Assembly: GCA_900208305.1 (NCBI GenBank)
Contig: OAPG01000001.1
Coordinates: 620,001-684,000 of the forward strand
DNA: 64,000 bases
Reading direction: 5' to 3'
Source of the DNA: Melanopsichium pennsylvanicum
Lineage: Eukaryota; Basidiomycota; Ustilaginomycetes; Ustilaginales
Shown: positions 33,401 through 42,290 of the stretch, piece by piece
Layout: each line of letters opens with the position of its first letter
Position numbering within the stretch: position 1 is the first letter of the stretch
Position numbers and translations under genes: made by a program
The notes under the pieces: model-generated
Told to the model about the DNA's origin: nothing
The model's database searches: none
Seen by the model: only the letters and a program-made list of their open reading frames with translations

Positions 33401-34951
33401 CCAAACATCGCCGTGGCCGAGTCCAGATCCGGACTTGGTTTCGGCGAGCCTCGTGACGGAGCAACGAGCGTGGCCAGCAACCATTCCACGTTTTCGACGC
33501 TCTCCGACCGTCGCCTTGAGATTCTTCACGACAAGTCTGTGCTACTGGGCGATTGCGATTCTACCAGACAAGAGATTCTCAACCGCACGGAAACGCGCTT
33601 TGCCGGAGCGTTTTCCGAGGTCGCCATTGCTTTTCGTCAGCTTCAAGCAGACAAGCTCCTTCTCGAACAAATTGTTAGGGAGAAGACCCCACTTACAAGT
33701 GTCGGAGCAAATCATGCCGATCTGTCAAACTATCTGTCCACGATGAACGCTAAACTCGAACACAGCAACAGCGAAATTCGAAAGCTGCTAGACCTTTTGG
33801 AGCAGCAAAGAGAGGTGATTGAGCAGATGTTCGCAACGCACCAACTGGAGAAAGAGACGTATGCCGAGGATGTGGAGCGCTTGCACTGCGCGTTGGACGA
33901 AGCTCAGGCCGAAGCAGATCATTACCAGGGACAGTTGGTTCGGCTGAATGAGGAGGTGGCAAAGGCCCACCAAGGCTTGGTTAAAGCAAACGCCGAGGCT
34001 TTACGAGCTCGTTCCAGCCTTGCTGAAGAGGGACGGAATAAGGATCAGATAGTGCAGCTCCTTCTTGAGGCGAAGGAGAGACTGCGCAAGGTTGAAATGG
34101 ATAGATCTGTCATGCAACACGGCGTAGACAGGTCTCTTTTCTCTCAATCAGGCGAGGGTGAGGGTGATGTTGAGCAGCTTGCACTGCCTTGGAAGACCAG
34201 CGCAGAGATTGAAGAACTCTCACACCTGCGCAAACTCCTCGAAGAGCGTGACCAAGAAATTGCCGCCCTCCGCCTTGGCCATGCAGACGCGGTCATGCAA
34301 GACACATCCACCACTGCTGATGATGCGTCGTCTATCGCCGACACTAGTGCCTCTCACGAAGAGCGTTCTTCGGCAGACGAAATCGCCAGCCTGCGGGCGC
34401 AGATTCAGGAACACAAGGATAGAGAGAAGCAGATCAAAACCGCATACGTATACGTTCGGGAAGAGCTGCGCAAAGCGAATTCGGAACGCAAACGTGCATC
34501 CAGCGTATCTTGCCTTACGACGCAGACTATTGCCAACACTTCGCCCTTGTCTCACTTGAGCCCTATGCACAGAAGTAGATTGGGTGCGATCGCGACGGAA
34601 GCGCATGGGCATGCACGACATGCGCTTTCAGCTGGTAATATTGAAGGAGAGGAAGGGTCAGGCGGAGCTACGCCGGTCAAGTTGAAACGGTTGAGTTTGC
34701 CTATCGTTGCACGGGCGAGTGCGATTGTTGGGGCCAACAGTCCAAGTCTCGATCCGGCGCAGCAAGAATTGCAGATTGCTGGCGGTGTTCATCCGCCCTC
34801 TGCATTTCGTGGAATTTCCAATGGAGAGGCGAATGTAGGGGAACAGAAGGGCAAACATACCAGGAGGCATTCGAGGCAGATGGTTGTTCTCGCTTCCGCC
34901 AACCGTGGGTCACGGTTGGCGTCATCTTCCTCTGCATCTGCCACAAGTTGA
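30443..34951 (+). CDS. Large Ser-rich protein with C-terminal coiled coil, unknown function (1502 aa)
   Basis: Not assigned to a family. The open frame begins at 30350 without an ATG; the first ATG is at 30443 (Met-Phe-Ser-Gln-Trp-Arg-Ser-Lys-Arg). About the first 1,000 residues are Ser/Thr/Pro-rich and look disordered, with many SP and TP sites. Basic patches occur early (GIGKRAKFRPGTRDGSNG). From about residue 1035 (DRRLEILHDKSVLLGDCDSTRQ) the sequence becomes helical: RTETRFAGAFSEVAIAFRQL, then heptad-rich coiled coil through about 1250 (KLEHSNSEIRKLLDLLEQQ). A second coiled-coil segment at about 1262-1365 follows a Gly/Glu-rich linker. The tail is Ser-rich and basic. No signal peptide or membrane segment. 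The architecture resembles fungal cell-polarity or cytoskeletal scaffolds, but that is only an impression. It is convergent with SSK1. Confidence 0.8.
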   Translation: MFSQWRSKRHFPMDSGSLVHANTSSQPTTPVESDFPHNTTRPMQHAPSTRSTGVKALGRVGIGKRAKFRPGTRDGSNGSRSPMSFAAGPRSNSRRGNSLEFGGGVVPDDSHSEADCSESSASPVTPQSMSRDSKLDTTSNGRPANSNSQIRANVTQHNREASHARLESIGTLGSFQDFRSLIAFSSPSNLLNESPALTTSTNFSSPDFLTSATLMNDKPLPAVIADKPQPPIPTSSSQMAASTNGQVSGAVHLTWTPPKRVPVQHGSNSADEPVHLRPQSIGIQRRSTASSFPESVSNPGSSQMASEEFHSPGHRISTTDAMPRLEESVQKGSSSTATFGLGIIAPEDRIATAASSRYNHATTHSGTDNCRHTNSSSDMSGHSSADSRGRASFGRDAMRTLTDTEDHNESHKAPSLDSNKTHKTCVSDSGHSSNTAETSTDIHDPDQLSTIKEHAESPESMLKRRISMESVFSQSQTADHSDVRTSRTSASSARSDAFRSGSLETRINRSQRTLASLSCVDAHGGELMPLAVNGIGSPTFGFRHRNTSQSSAAATELLPPLDIDASGSKTHSRATSNASSSYYHNAPPELFATAELRRGSAGVVSTIPRLATEPSTAPLPSLPFPTSTSAPLLQLNYALSAGQSSEPNTPNLPYQAVLAKAVGKQRKGRPAALALNLTSLSAFSSNSKGGAILSPNNLTFKGLASPGKARVPPPSAPPTDPLPPIPNTPSLVPGTPNPLQRNGSWATAGSSSSEPFSDEADPLKTPKGSRSPDSGKGVKAQDRRGSQASQIRSSGSAPNAAANEHDVSTEKRDAPGNYRVKKTEFVANVDAQGLSTEGTILAVSPAVEVMGSSSLTVVSVDDSFDAATTLEIAKTAIRASAQPMRLSLIKKEATPQKESVPAAMIESASQGVATIVNKSPDTGVNAEQIAQSFPAAPLRNFSYDVESHKQAFQTKPRRQVSVVPRPPPSAWNARQTVSVAHSDFTAPNIAVAESRSGLGFGEPRDGATSVASNHSTFSTLSDRRLEILHDKSVLLGDCDSTRQEILNRTETRFAGAFSEVAIAFRQLQADKLLLEQIVREKTPLTSVGANHADLSNYLSTMNAKLEHSNSEIRKLLDLLEQQREVIEQMFATHQLEKETYAEDVERLHCALDEAQAEADHYQGQLVRLNEEVAKAHQGLVKANAEALRARSSLAEEGRNKDQIVQLLLEAKERLRKVEMDRSVMQHGVDRSLFSQSGEGEGDVEQLALPWKTSAEIEELSHLRKLLEERDQEIAALRLGHADAVMQDTSTTADDASSIADTSASHEERSSADEIASLRAQIQEHKDREKQIKTAYVYVREELRKANSERKRASSVSCLTTQTIANTSPLSHLSPMHRSRLGAIATEAHGHARHALSAGNIEGEEGSGGATPVKLKRLSLPIVARASAIVGANSPSLDPAQQELQIAGGVHPPSAFRGISNGEANVGEQKGKHTRRHSRQMVVLASANRGSRLASSSSASATS

Positions 34952-35209
34952 GTCCATGTTATCAACTGGAATACCATACCATGACTGCTAGTATAAAGCA
35001 CTCCCTACCTCGAATGCATTCAATTTTCACACAAAGCTTGTACAAGAAGCGAGACACATTTCACTTTCTCACCCTTCCTGTCCAATTTACTCTATGGAAA
35101 AATTTCTTACACAACCACCAAAATCCACTCCTCTTACACTCTTTCTCCTTCGTGTTGGTATGCATCATCGCGCAACATCTTTGCTATTTGGTCTATAAAT
35201 GCTCAAAGG

Positions 35210-35242
<33 letters not shown>

Positions 35243-35363
35243 GTTTCTTGTGTTGCAGTGAAATGAGTTCCCAAGTAAAATTCACAGTAAACGAATGCCA
35301 CCTTTGTGTCGAGATACAAAAACATGTCAAAGTGCACATGCATCACTCTAGCTCCTACTTGTC
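34952..35363. other. Convergent spacer with poly-A run
   Basis: 412 bp between the stop codons of the coiled-coil gene and SSK1. It contains both 3' untranslated ends and a 30-base A run. No gene. Confidence 0.6.
35210..35239. repeat. Poly-A tract, 30 A in a row
   Basis: Thirty uninterrupted A on the + strand, about 260 bases after the stop of the gene ending at 34951 and 125 bases from the SSK1 stop. No target-site duplication or other retroposition mark is clear around it, so a simple homopolymer is the cautious reading. Confidence 0.95.
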
Positions 35364-38300
35364 CTATCGTCTTTGCTCTTTGTTCGGATTTTGTGTCGGC
35401 TCTACTTGCTGTTCTGCAGGCTTGTCTTTCTCCTCCTCCTCCTGCTGTTGCTGTTGCTGTTGCTGTTGCTCCTGCTGCTCTCCACCAGATTCTTGTTGAA
35501 CAGCTTTAGTCTGAGTCTGCTCCACCCTCTTCGACTGCTGACTATCTTGATTGGTGAGCATCTTTTGCTTCTCCTCGATCTTCTTCTTCTTCTTTTGCGC
35601 CAGCGTGTCACCTAGATGCAGGTTGTTGGCCAAAGCCTTTGCCTTCTCTGCTGGTCCATACCCAAACCCAAGATGCAACTGAGCTTTATCTACTGGCCTA
35701 CCCGCCGTTCCTCTAACACCACCAGCAATGTTATTAGAAGCATGGTGGATATCGTCCGAAGACAAGCCCGAGTACATGAGGTACATCATTGACCCCCATT
35801 CTAGGATCTTTTGGTTGAGCCAAGGAAGAGAAACAGGCTTGTTTAGAAAATCGTTACATCCCGCAGCCAGTGCTTCTACCCTATCGGATGACAGTACCGA
35901 AGCGGTCAGAGCCACAATTATGACAGATGCTCGGAATGGGTTGATGGTTCCTCCACCGCTGCGCATGCGTAATTGATTTGCTTCGCCTACGCCATTCACC
36001 AGTGCAGATGCGCCTGGACCATCAGTAGATTTGGATTTCGCCGCAGCCTTGTCGGATCCAGCCACTGCGCGTTTGACTAAACCTTTGGCTGTGAGTCTCG
36101 ACCCACCACTCAGACTCGAGTTCGAGGCTGGCGAATTCTGCGTGCTGGGTTCAACCCTCGAATCTAGCGCAGCAGGAGGAGTGTTCGGCAAGATACCAAT
36201 GTTTGCGTTCCTCTCCAGCTTACGAATTTCTTTCGTTGCCTCGATACCGTCCATAACAGGCAACTGAATATCCATCAGAATCAAATGATATCCACCAGTC
36301 TTCCATTTCTCCACAGCTTCGCGACCATTGTTGGCCACGTCGTACTTGATCTTCTTCTTGCCCATAAACATGGACAAAATACGCTGGTTGATTGGGTTGT
36401 CCTCGACGATGAGCACCTTGATTGGTGGCAAGACAGCCTCTCGGACAGGTGCTTTCTTGGGACCGCGACCTGGACGGGCAGGGGCGGTGAAACCCATGCC
36501 CATCATGAATCCTGCCTGAGGGACGGCAGAGGGCTTGGATTTGGAGTCAGAGACCGAGGCCGTGACGCCACCGAAGGACTGGCGTGCTTGGAGGCGGCTC
36601 GCTGCATCAGAGGCTGTGCGAGCGTCAGGGGAGGCCATAGCGGATTTGCTGCTGGCTGCTAGTCCAGAGGGAGGTTTGCGTGCTGCGGGTGGGCCCAATT
36701 CGCCTGATTTGGCCGATTTTGGACCTGCTGCAGATGCGGTTTTCGAATTCTCACTTTTGGTGCTGCCAGAAGTGGCGATTTCAAGCTGCTTGTCCACTTG
36801 CATGGCCTGATCCTTACCTCGAGACGCGTCTTGACTGGCAGCGCTTTGTTGTGAATCGATCGCGCTTGCGTTCTCTTGGGGCGAAGGCGCACTGGGCCCC
36901 AGCGGTGTGGTCATCGGTGGCCTCGACGAATTAAGCACAGATTGAATGCCGACCTGAGGTGCAAACATGCTTCCACTCGGATATTTGCCACCATTGGGTA
37001 CCTGCAGCTGCGGTGAAGGGCCACCAGAGATCTCCGTAGAGTCAGCAGTCTTCTGTTCGTTGAGTGTTGGCAAAGTGCTGTTCCGCATCTGCGATCCCTC
37101 ACCACCGCCGCGGGTCGAGGCACTACTCGATGCAGAACTGCGATTTGTCAGACGCCTTTCTCGAGCCCCTGACTCTGATCTATCGCCCTGATCCGACGGA
37201 TTTTGGTGGCCGCGTCGCAACGAAGAAGCAGAAACACCTCGGGAGAGTGCGGGCTTGGTTCCAGGCTGGAAGAAGATGCCAGCTGGGCGACCGTCTGGAC
37301 TCTGGATCACCATGCCACTTGCAGCGCTTCCACCCATCTTGGCAGCCGTCTCACTGAAGTACTCGAGAGCATCTGCAGGCATTGGGCTGCTGACCTGATG
37401 AGAACGACTTGTAACTGCAGATGAGGTAGGGGACGTGTTGCTAGCGGGAATCGAGCTAGCGTTGGTGCTCTTCTGCGTCGATGTTGCATCCGCAGCCGCA
37501 GCAGTCGCGGCAGACGCGGCATTCCTGCTACTTTGACGTGAAACGGTGGATCTGGGCGCAGATTTGGCCGTTGTGCCGGAGCCTGATGGAACACCGCCGA
37601 AAGTCACGTCTTTCGCTGTCTCCTGTGTGTGGTCTGTGCGCGCGCGGGCGCCTTGCGCCGGTGCCTCTCCAGCCATCGGTAAATTTTCGCTAGTCAGCGG
37701 AACTTGAGGTGTCTGGGGAGGGTCTGTTGGCTTTGGAGTATCGACTGGTGACCAGGGAGTGGTAGGCATAGTATCCAAGTCCGTATCGGTTGAGGAGGTC
37801 TGTCGTCGAGTCAATGTCATGATGCCCCCCCCCTCGCCCTGCTTCTGCGACGTTTCGGGCGTCCACCAGGTCTTTGCGTGTGTTGTGAGAGGCGACAAGG
37901 GCGAAGTGGCGATCGGTAGGAAAGGCAGCCTCACGACTGGCTTGTGTTCCGCCAAGTGCAAAGCAGTGAGAATTCTCTTGACACCAGCTGGCTTGGGCAG
38001 GACCATGATCTCTGGTGGCGAGGAAACGCCGTGAAAGCTTGCCGAGTCGATGATGGGCTGCACTGTGTCCCTTACGAGTCGATAAGACTTCATGGAGGTG
38101 AAGAAGATGATCGTCTGTGAGACAGACTCGTCCATGTAATCTGCCTTCTCATTATCATTGTCGTCGCCCTTCATAAGCGCTAACCCAAGCGATCCGAGAG
38201 ACCGCGAATGCGAGATTTCCGGCTGCGATGCCATCAGGCGGTTGACTTGTGGACTTGATTCGGCGCGATGGTCTAGAGTCGGACATGGTGCTCGTCGCTC

Positions 38301-40349
38301 TTTTGCTGACGTGCCTGACGACTTGGACGTAAGAGCCGATTTGAGGAGTGGAACGGCGGATCGGATACGAAGCAACTCTTTTTGCAATGTGACGATATCA
38401 TCGTCGATGATCACAAAGCTGAAGGGGACAACACGTCGACCGCCTGGATTGATCTGCCTCCCTTGCGGCAAGTGCTCCTTGTTGTCGTCAGCTGAAGGCG
38501 ACCCGGGTGTCGCGTTTGGCGTAGCTGGTTGATGAGATGAGTTGTCAAACGTGACTGGGACGCCGGTGACGGGATCCAAGACAGCCGTATCGACCACGTC
38601 CGATGCTAGCGCACCATCCTTGCGTGCCGTTGAAGAATCTGCTTTCTCCTGAGCAGGAGATTGGACCGGGTGTACTCGCCTATCGATATCGCTGGTATAG
38701 CTGACCAAGGCGGGACGACCAGAGGTTAAGGCGACGGCAGTATTTTTTTGCTTGCCTGAGACATGGTCGTTGCCACCAAATGACGACTCATCAACGCTAT
38801 CCGAAAAGACGGGAGCAATATCACAGCCGAAGTTTGACAGGAACTTGGATAGTTGGCTAGCAAAGAGGCTTTGCGAGGACGAATAGAGAGCCACCTTTTT
38901 GCCATTTAACGTGGAGACGAATTGAACGAGTTCGTCTTTGTCGGGTCCGACGATGAGTTTGGAAGATCCGCTCTGCTGCGAAGCAGTCGCCTCTTCAGGA
39001 TCGGGAAGCTGACCGACAGGAACACTGATGGAGTGGTCGATGACAACTCTGTCGGGACTTGAGGGCATCTCAGTGGTTGACTGCTCTGTGGTCCACCTAG
39101 CGCCGAAAGCGTCGAGGAGCATGGATGCCTGAGTACCTGAAATAGCCGACAAGAGCTCTGGTGTAGAAGCAACGGTACGAGGGAGAATAAGACGAAGACC
39201 AATAGAAAGGACCATGAGTTTCATTTGAGCATTGCTGTCGGAACGGACGACAGTGTCATCCTTCTCTGTCAAGGTGGAGGTAAGCACGACGATGGACTGC
39301 ACCGGGGCATTGTGCAATAGTCTCGAGATGCAGCTCATGAAGACAAAGGTCATGGCGATGCGATCGGCCCAGACGGTGCACGAGCCGAGCTTATAATGGC
39401 GTTGATTATCTGCTGGTTTGCCCTGGAGCTTGGGGTTGAGGTCGAGGACGAGGTCAATGCCTCTGGAGGCAGCAATACCGCTTACAACGTCGGCCACCTT
39501 CTGGAGCAATTGCAAGTAGTCAAAGTAGGCAAAGTCGGTATTGTCTTCAAACTGCTGAAGACTGGTGGTGGAATTTCGCTGAGATCCTGATACCTTGTCA
39601 CTGTTCTCGAGGTTGGACGCCTGCGCGGCCAGCCATTCTAGGGCTTTGCATGCTTCAATGAGTGCGTTGAAGCTTGTGATTGGGACTTGCAAGGTGCTTG
39701 CGCTGAGACCTTCGTCATTTACGCCAGGCAAGGCATTGTCGGGAATGAGGGATCGCAAAAGGTTGAGAGGCATGGTGGCAGCATTTCGGAACATGTCGGG
39801 CAAGAAGGTAGGATACTGTGATGCACCTGAAGCGGCTGCGTCCGCTTTGTCGGAGCCAGTCGATTTGTTTGTGCCGTTGGAGGAAGTGCGGTGCATGGAC
39901 TGCGGTTTGGAACTAAGGATGGGTAATGACGACGTTGTGCCAGGGAAGAATGAAGTATGGGTGGGTGAAAGCTGTTGTCTACAATCGTCTTCGATCCTGT
40001 TGAGGGAAGCAGCCAGCTCAGCAGACAGCCGTGCATGATCGAGGCCTGTGAAAGTTACGGATCGGTTTGACTGTGAGGTTGCTTGCTGATCTGCTTTGGT
40101 GATTCGATCCGACATCTCGCGATTGGCGTCGTCTACACTTTTCTGCGACTCTTGTGGAAGTGATGGTCGACCCTGGTTTAAAGGCTCAGATGGCCAGCTG
40201 AAAACACTTTTGGATGACGAGTGTGGCGTTTCGAATTGTAGGGACTGATCGTTGGAGTCAGAAGATGTAAAGTTGAGGTCGGAAGAGCCATTAGGATTGG
40301 AGGACGAGTTACTGGTCTGGCCATGAAGGCCATTTGTTTGGGTGGACAT
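35364..40349 (-). CDS. ssk1: Response regulator Ssk1 of the HOG stress pathway (1661 aa)
   Basis: The receiver domain starts at about residue 1310 (KVLIVEDNPINQRILSMF). The phosphoacceptor Asp is D1360 in LILMDIQLPVMDG, and the conserved Lys is K1504 in FLNKPVSLPW. An insertion of about 90 residues (from RNANIG to NPFRASV) splits the domain between the third helix and the ALTA strand, as is common in filamentous-fungal Ssk1 proteins. The 1,300-residue N-terminal part is Ser/Thr/Pro-rich with short conserved-looking islands (for example about 170-330 and 355-500). After the receiver there is an unusual tail of about 125 residues that is Gln/Glu-rich, with a (CAG/CAA)n-type run. In fungi Ssk1 receives phosphate from the Sln1-Ypd1 relay and, when unphosphorylated, activates the MAPKKK Ssk2 upstream of Hog1. 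No introns. A perfect minisatellite lies 0.5-0.86 kb upstream of the start codon. Confidence 0.95.
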   Translation of the reverse strand: MSTQTNGLHGQTSNSSSNPNGSSDLNFTSSDSNDQSLQFETPHSSSKSVFSWPSEPLNQGRPSLPQESQKSVDDANREMSDRITKADQQATSQSNRSVTFTGLDHARLSAELAASLNRIEDDCRQQLSPTHTSFFPGTTSSLPILSSKPQSMHRTSSNGTNKSTGSDKADAAASGASQYPTFLPDMFRNAATMPLNLLRSLIPDNALPGVNDEGLSASTLQVPITSFNALIEACKALEWLAAQASNLENSDKVSGSQRNSTTSLQQFEDNTDFAYFDYLQLLQKVADVVSGIAASRGIDLVLDLNPKLQGKPADNQRHYKLGSCTVWADRIAMTFVFMSCISRLLHNAPVQSIVVLTSTLTEKDDTVVRSDSNAQMKLMVLSIGLRLILPRTVASTPELLSAISGTQASMLLDAFGARWTTEQSTTEMPSSPDRVVIDHSISVPVGQLPDPEEATASQQSGSSKLIVGPDKDELVQFVSTLNGKKVALYSSSQSLFASQLSKFLSNFGCDIAPVFSDSVDESSFGGNDHVSGKQKNTAVALTSGRPALVSYTSDIDRRVHPVQSPAQEKADSSTARKDGALASDVVDTAVLDPVTGVPVTFDNSSHQPATPNATPGSPSADDNKEHLPQGRQINPGGRRVVPFSFVIIDDDIVTLQKELLRIRSAVPLLKSALTSKSSGTSAKERRAPCPTLDHRAESSPQVNRLMASQPEISHSRSLGSLGLALMKGDDNDNEKADYMDESVSQTIIFFTSMKSYRLVRDTVQPIIDSASFHGVSSPPEIMVLPKPAGVKRILTALHLAEHKPVVRLPFLPIATSPLSPLTTHAKTWWTPETSQKQGEGGGIMTLTRRQTSSTDTDLDTMPTTPWSPVDTPKPTDPPQTPQVPLTSENLPMAGEAPAQGARARTDHTQETAKDVTFGGVPSGSGTTAKSAPRSTVSRQSSRNAASAATAAAADATSTQKSTNASSIPASNTSPTSSAVTSRSHQVSSPMPADALEYFSETAAKMGGSAASGMVIQSPDGRPAGIFFQPGTKPALSRGVSASSLRRGHQNPSDQGDRSESGARERRLTNRSSASSSASTRGGGEGSQMRNSTLPTLNEQKTADSTEISGGPSPQLQVPNGGKYPSGSMFAPQVGIQSVLNSSRPPMTTPLGPSAPSPQENASAIDSQQSAASQDASRGKDQAMQVDKQLEIATSGSTKSENSKTASAAGPKSAKSGELGPPAARKPPSGLAASSKSAMASPDARTASDAASRLQARQSFGGVTASVSDSKSKPSAVPQAGFMMGMGFTAPARPGRGPKKAPVREAVLPPIKVLIVEDNPINQRILSMFMGKKKIKYDVANNGREAVEKWKTGGYHLILMDIQLPVMDGIEATKEIRKLERNANIGILPNTPPAALDSRVEPSTQNSPASNSSLSGGSRLTAKGLVKRAVAGSDKAAAKSKSTDGPGASALVNGVGEANQLRMRSGGGTINPFRASVIIVALTASVLSSDRVEALAAGCNDFLNKPVSLPWLNQKILEWGSMMYLMYSGLSSDDIHHASNNIAGGVRGTAGRPVDKAQLHLGFGYGPAEKAKALANNLHLGDTLAQKKKKKIEEKQKMLTNQDSQQSKRVEQTQTKAVQQESGGEQQEQQQQQQQQQEEEEKDKPAEQQVEPTQNPNKEQRR

Positions 40350-41665
40350 GGTTGTCAGGGATGGCTGAGACAGTCAGCTGCGATTTGACTATGAAGACGC
40401 TAAGAGCAGACAGTGAATCAAACCGACACTGATTCAGCTGGTAGCTGGTTAAAAGATAAGATGGTGAGCTTAGATGGGCTGTAGAAGCGGCCCAAGGAAC
40501 TGGCACATGCTGTTGAAAGTGATGTTTGCTGAGCCGTACTGTACACGCCCCAACGTGAAAGTGAATGGATGCGGTTCGGGTTGAGGATGGAGGATGGAGG
40601 TTGAGTCAATAGCGTGATTGCGTGATTGATTGATTGAAATTGCTGAATTGAGCGACGACCGAGGAAATGATGATGGTCTGAGGATGTCCAAAGATGAGAT
40701 GTGGTACTTGCAGAGAACATATACACACTACACAGTGGTGAGCCGTGTGATTTCAGGTGGTACACAAAGTTCTCGATACAGTGTCGTGTGGAGCAAATTT
40801 ACTCCTCGGTCGGGTCACACCGATGCACAGTCGTGAGAGTGTGAGTAGAGTCACACAGTGATGGGTCACACAGTGATGGGTCACACAGTGATGGGTCACA
40901 CAGTGATGGGTCACACAGTGATGGGTCACACAGTGATGGGTCACACAGTGATGGGTCACACAGTGATGGGTCACACAGTGATGGGTCACACAGTGATGGG
41001 TCACACAGTGATGGGTCACACAGTGATGGGTCACACAGTGATGGGTCACACAGTGATGGGTCACACAGTGATGGGTCACACAGTGATGGGTCACACAGTG
41101 ATGGGTCACACAGTGATGGGTCACACAGTGATGGGTCACACAGTGATGGGTCACACAGTGATGGGTCACACAGTGATGGGTCACACAGTGATGGGTCACA
41201 CAGTGATGGGTCACAGTAGGCGACTCGCCTGCAACACAAACAAAACACTGAGAATGCACGTGCATCCTTGACTGCAGCAGACAGTTCTCTTTGAAATCAG
41301 TCAGTCAGCACCCTGATTCCATAAAGATTCTAGACCCGATCCCTTGACAGGATGTTGGAGCTCTCGATCTTCGACTGCCGAGTTCTTGACATGAGCCATT
41401 CACATTGATAATATGCTTGCACACGTCTTTTTGTGACGGTTCCTGGGTCCTAGCTCAGAGATACGCCCATGGCATGTTGCGATCAAACGCCAAGTGAGCA
41501 GAATATTGATATAATTTTTGCGCGAGTGAGAGTAGGTTGCTATACAAGTACACGACCAGGACCAAGCTGGTCCAGACGAGCCAAGACATTGGCTACATAA
41601 AAGTCTAAAAGATGAGGTGATACAAGAGACGTTCTGAGGCGAATAAGTGCCAAGAGGGATGGTGT
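40350..41665. promoter_or_regulatory. SSK1 upstream region with minisatellite
   Basis: 1.3 kb between the SSK1 start and the MRP17 stop, both on the minus strand. The 24-copy 15-bp array sits inside. A TACTGTA heptamer occurs at about 40537. Because the array unit is a multiple of three and has no stop, it is open in several frames on both strands, but I do not regard any of these as genes. Confidence 0.6.
40851..41216. repeat. 15-bp minisatellite TCACACAGTGATGGG, 24 perfect copies
   Basis: The unit TCACACAGTGATGGG repeats 24 times without a single mismatch (40851-41210), followed by a 6-base partial copy. The unit contains TCAC and GTGA in inverted orientation, so single strands could fold. 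Just before it (40812-40850) there are degenerate pieces of the same unit (GGGTCACAC, CACAGTCGTGAG, GTGTGAGTAG). This suggests an older array from which the perfect block expanded. The array lies 502-867 bp upstream of the SSK1 start codon. Confidence 0.98.
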
Positions 41666-42290
41666 TTACTGCCAGCCGTATCGCAAAGTCTTGCCTCCAA
41701 AGAGAGCACGAGCTTGAGGCGCATCCGAGTTTAAGTCGAGCCCTCCTGATGTAGCCTTCGGTGTAATTTGGTCGAGCTTGTCTCCGAGCTTGAGAGCGGT
41801 CCACTTGATCACTCGTGGATCTGCTCGAAGTCTGTCATTGAGGGATTTGAGCACAGGTGCGTTTGTGTCAAAGTGCATCAACCAGTAGCTGCAAGAACCC
41901 AAGCAGAAACAAGATTCAAATGTAATTTGCAATATCATGTCAGTACTAATATCAGTCCAAAGACGTCCAACAAGCTTGCATAGTCATTTTGCGATCCACT
42001 TACTCTCCGGTGCTGTGATATTGCTGATGTCTGCGTGCGCGCTGAGGAAGTCGTCGCTGTCCCCAGTATTGAACTCCTCGTACTGCTCCACCATTCTCGA
42101 GAATGAGCTTGGATGTCGACTTGACCAGGTCGCGAAGCGGTGCAGATTCGGCCGAAGATGCGGCAATGCATAGAAGCTCGTAAAGACTGGGTGATGAAGC
42201 AAACGCAAGGCAAAGCACGATGAGTTTTCTTTGCTCTTGATCTTGTCGGCTGTCTCGCTCTACTTCCTCGATTTCAGGTACTTACGGCAT
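41666..42290 (-). CDS. mrp17: Mitochondrial ribosomal protein bS6m (Mrp17), three exons (136 aa)
   Basis: Exons 42290-42286, 42186-42004 and 41888-41666. Introns are 99 bp (GTAAGT...CCCAG) and 115 bp (GTAAGT...TTGCAG). The first exon is only ATGCC; joined to exon 2 it gives Met-Pro-Leu-Tyr-Glu-Leu, the expected start of this family. The core includes DLVKSTSKLILENGGAVRG, WGQRRLPQRARRHQQYH and, across the second junction, Gly-Asp-Tyr-Trp-Leu-Met-His-Phe-Asp followed by DPRVIKWTALKLGDKL. These match the S6 ferredoxin-like fold of the small mitoribosomal subunit. The C-terminal 30 residues extend beyond bacterial S6. The total coding length (411 nt) is in frame across both junctions, supporting the model. 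It is divergent from UTP4. Confidence 0.93.

Noticed and set aside
40753..41271. Open frames of 137-170 codons across the 15-bp array on both strands (MGHTV, CDPSL or VTHHC repeats)
   Set aside because: A 15-bp repeat without stop codons is open in any frame it enters. The repeated peptides come from the DNA repeat, not from selection, and the flanks have no gene features.
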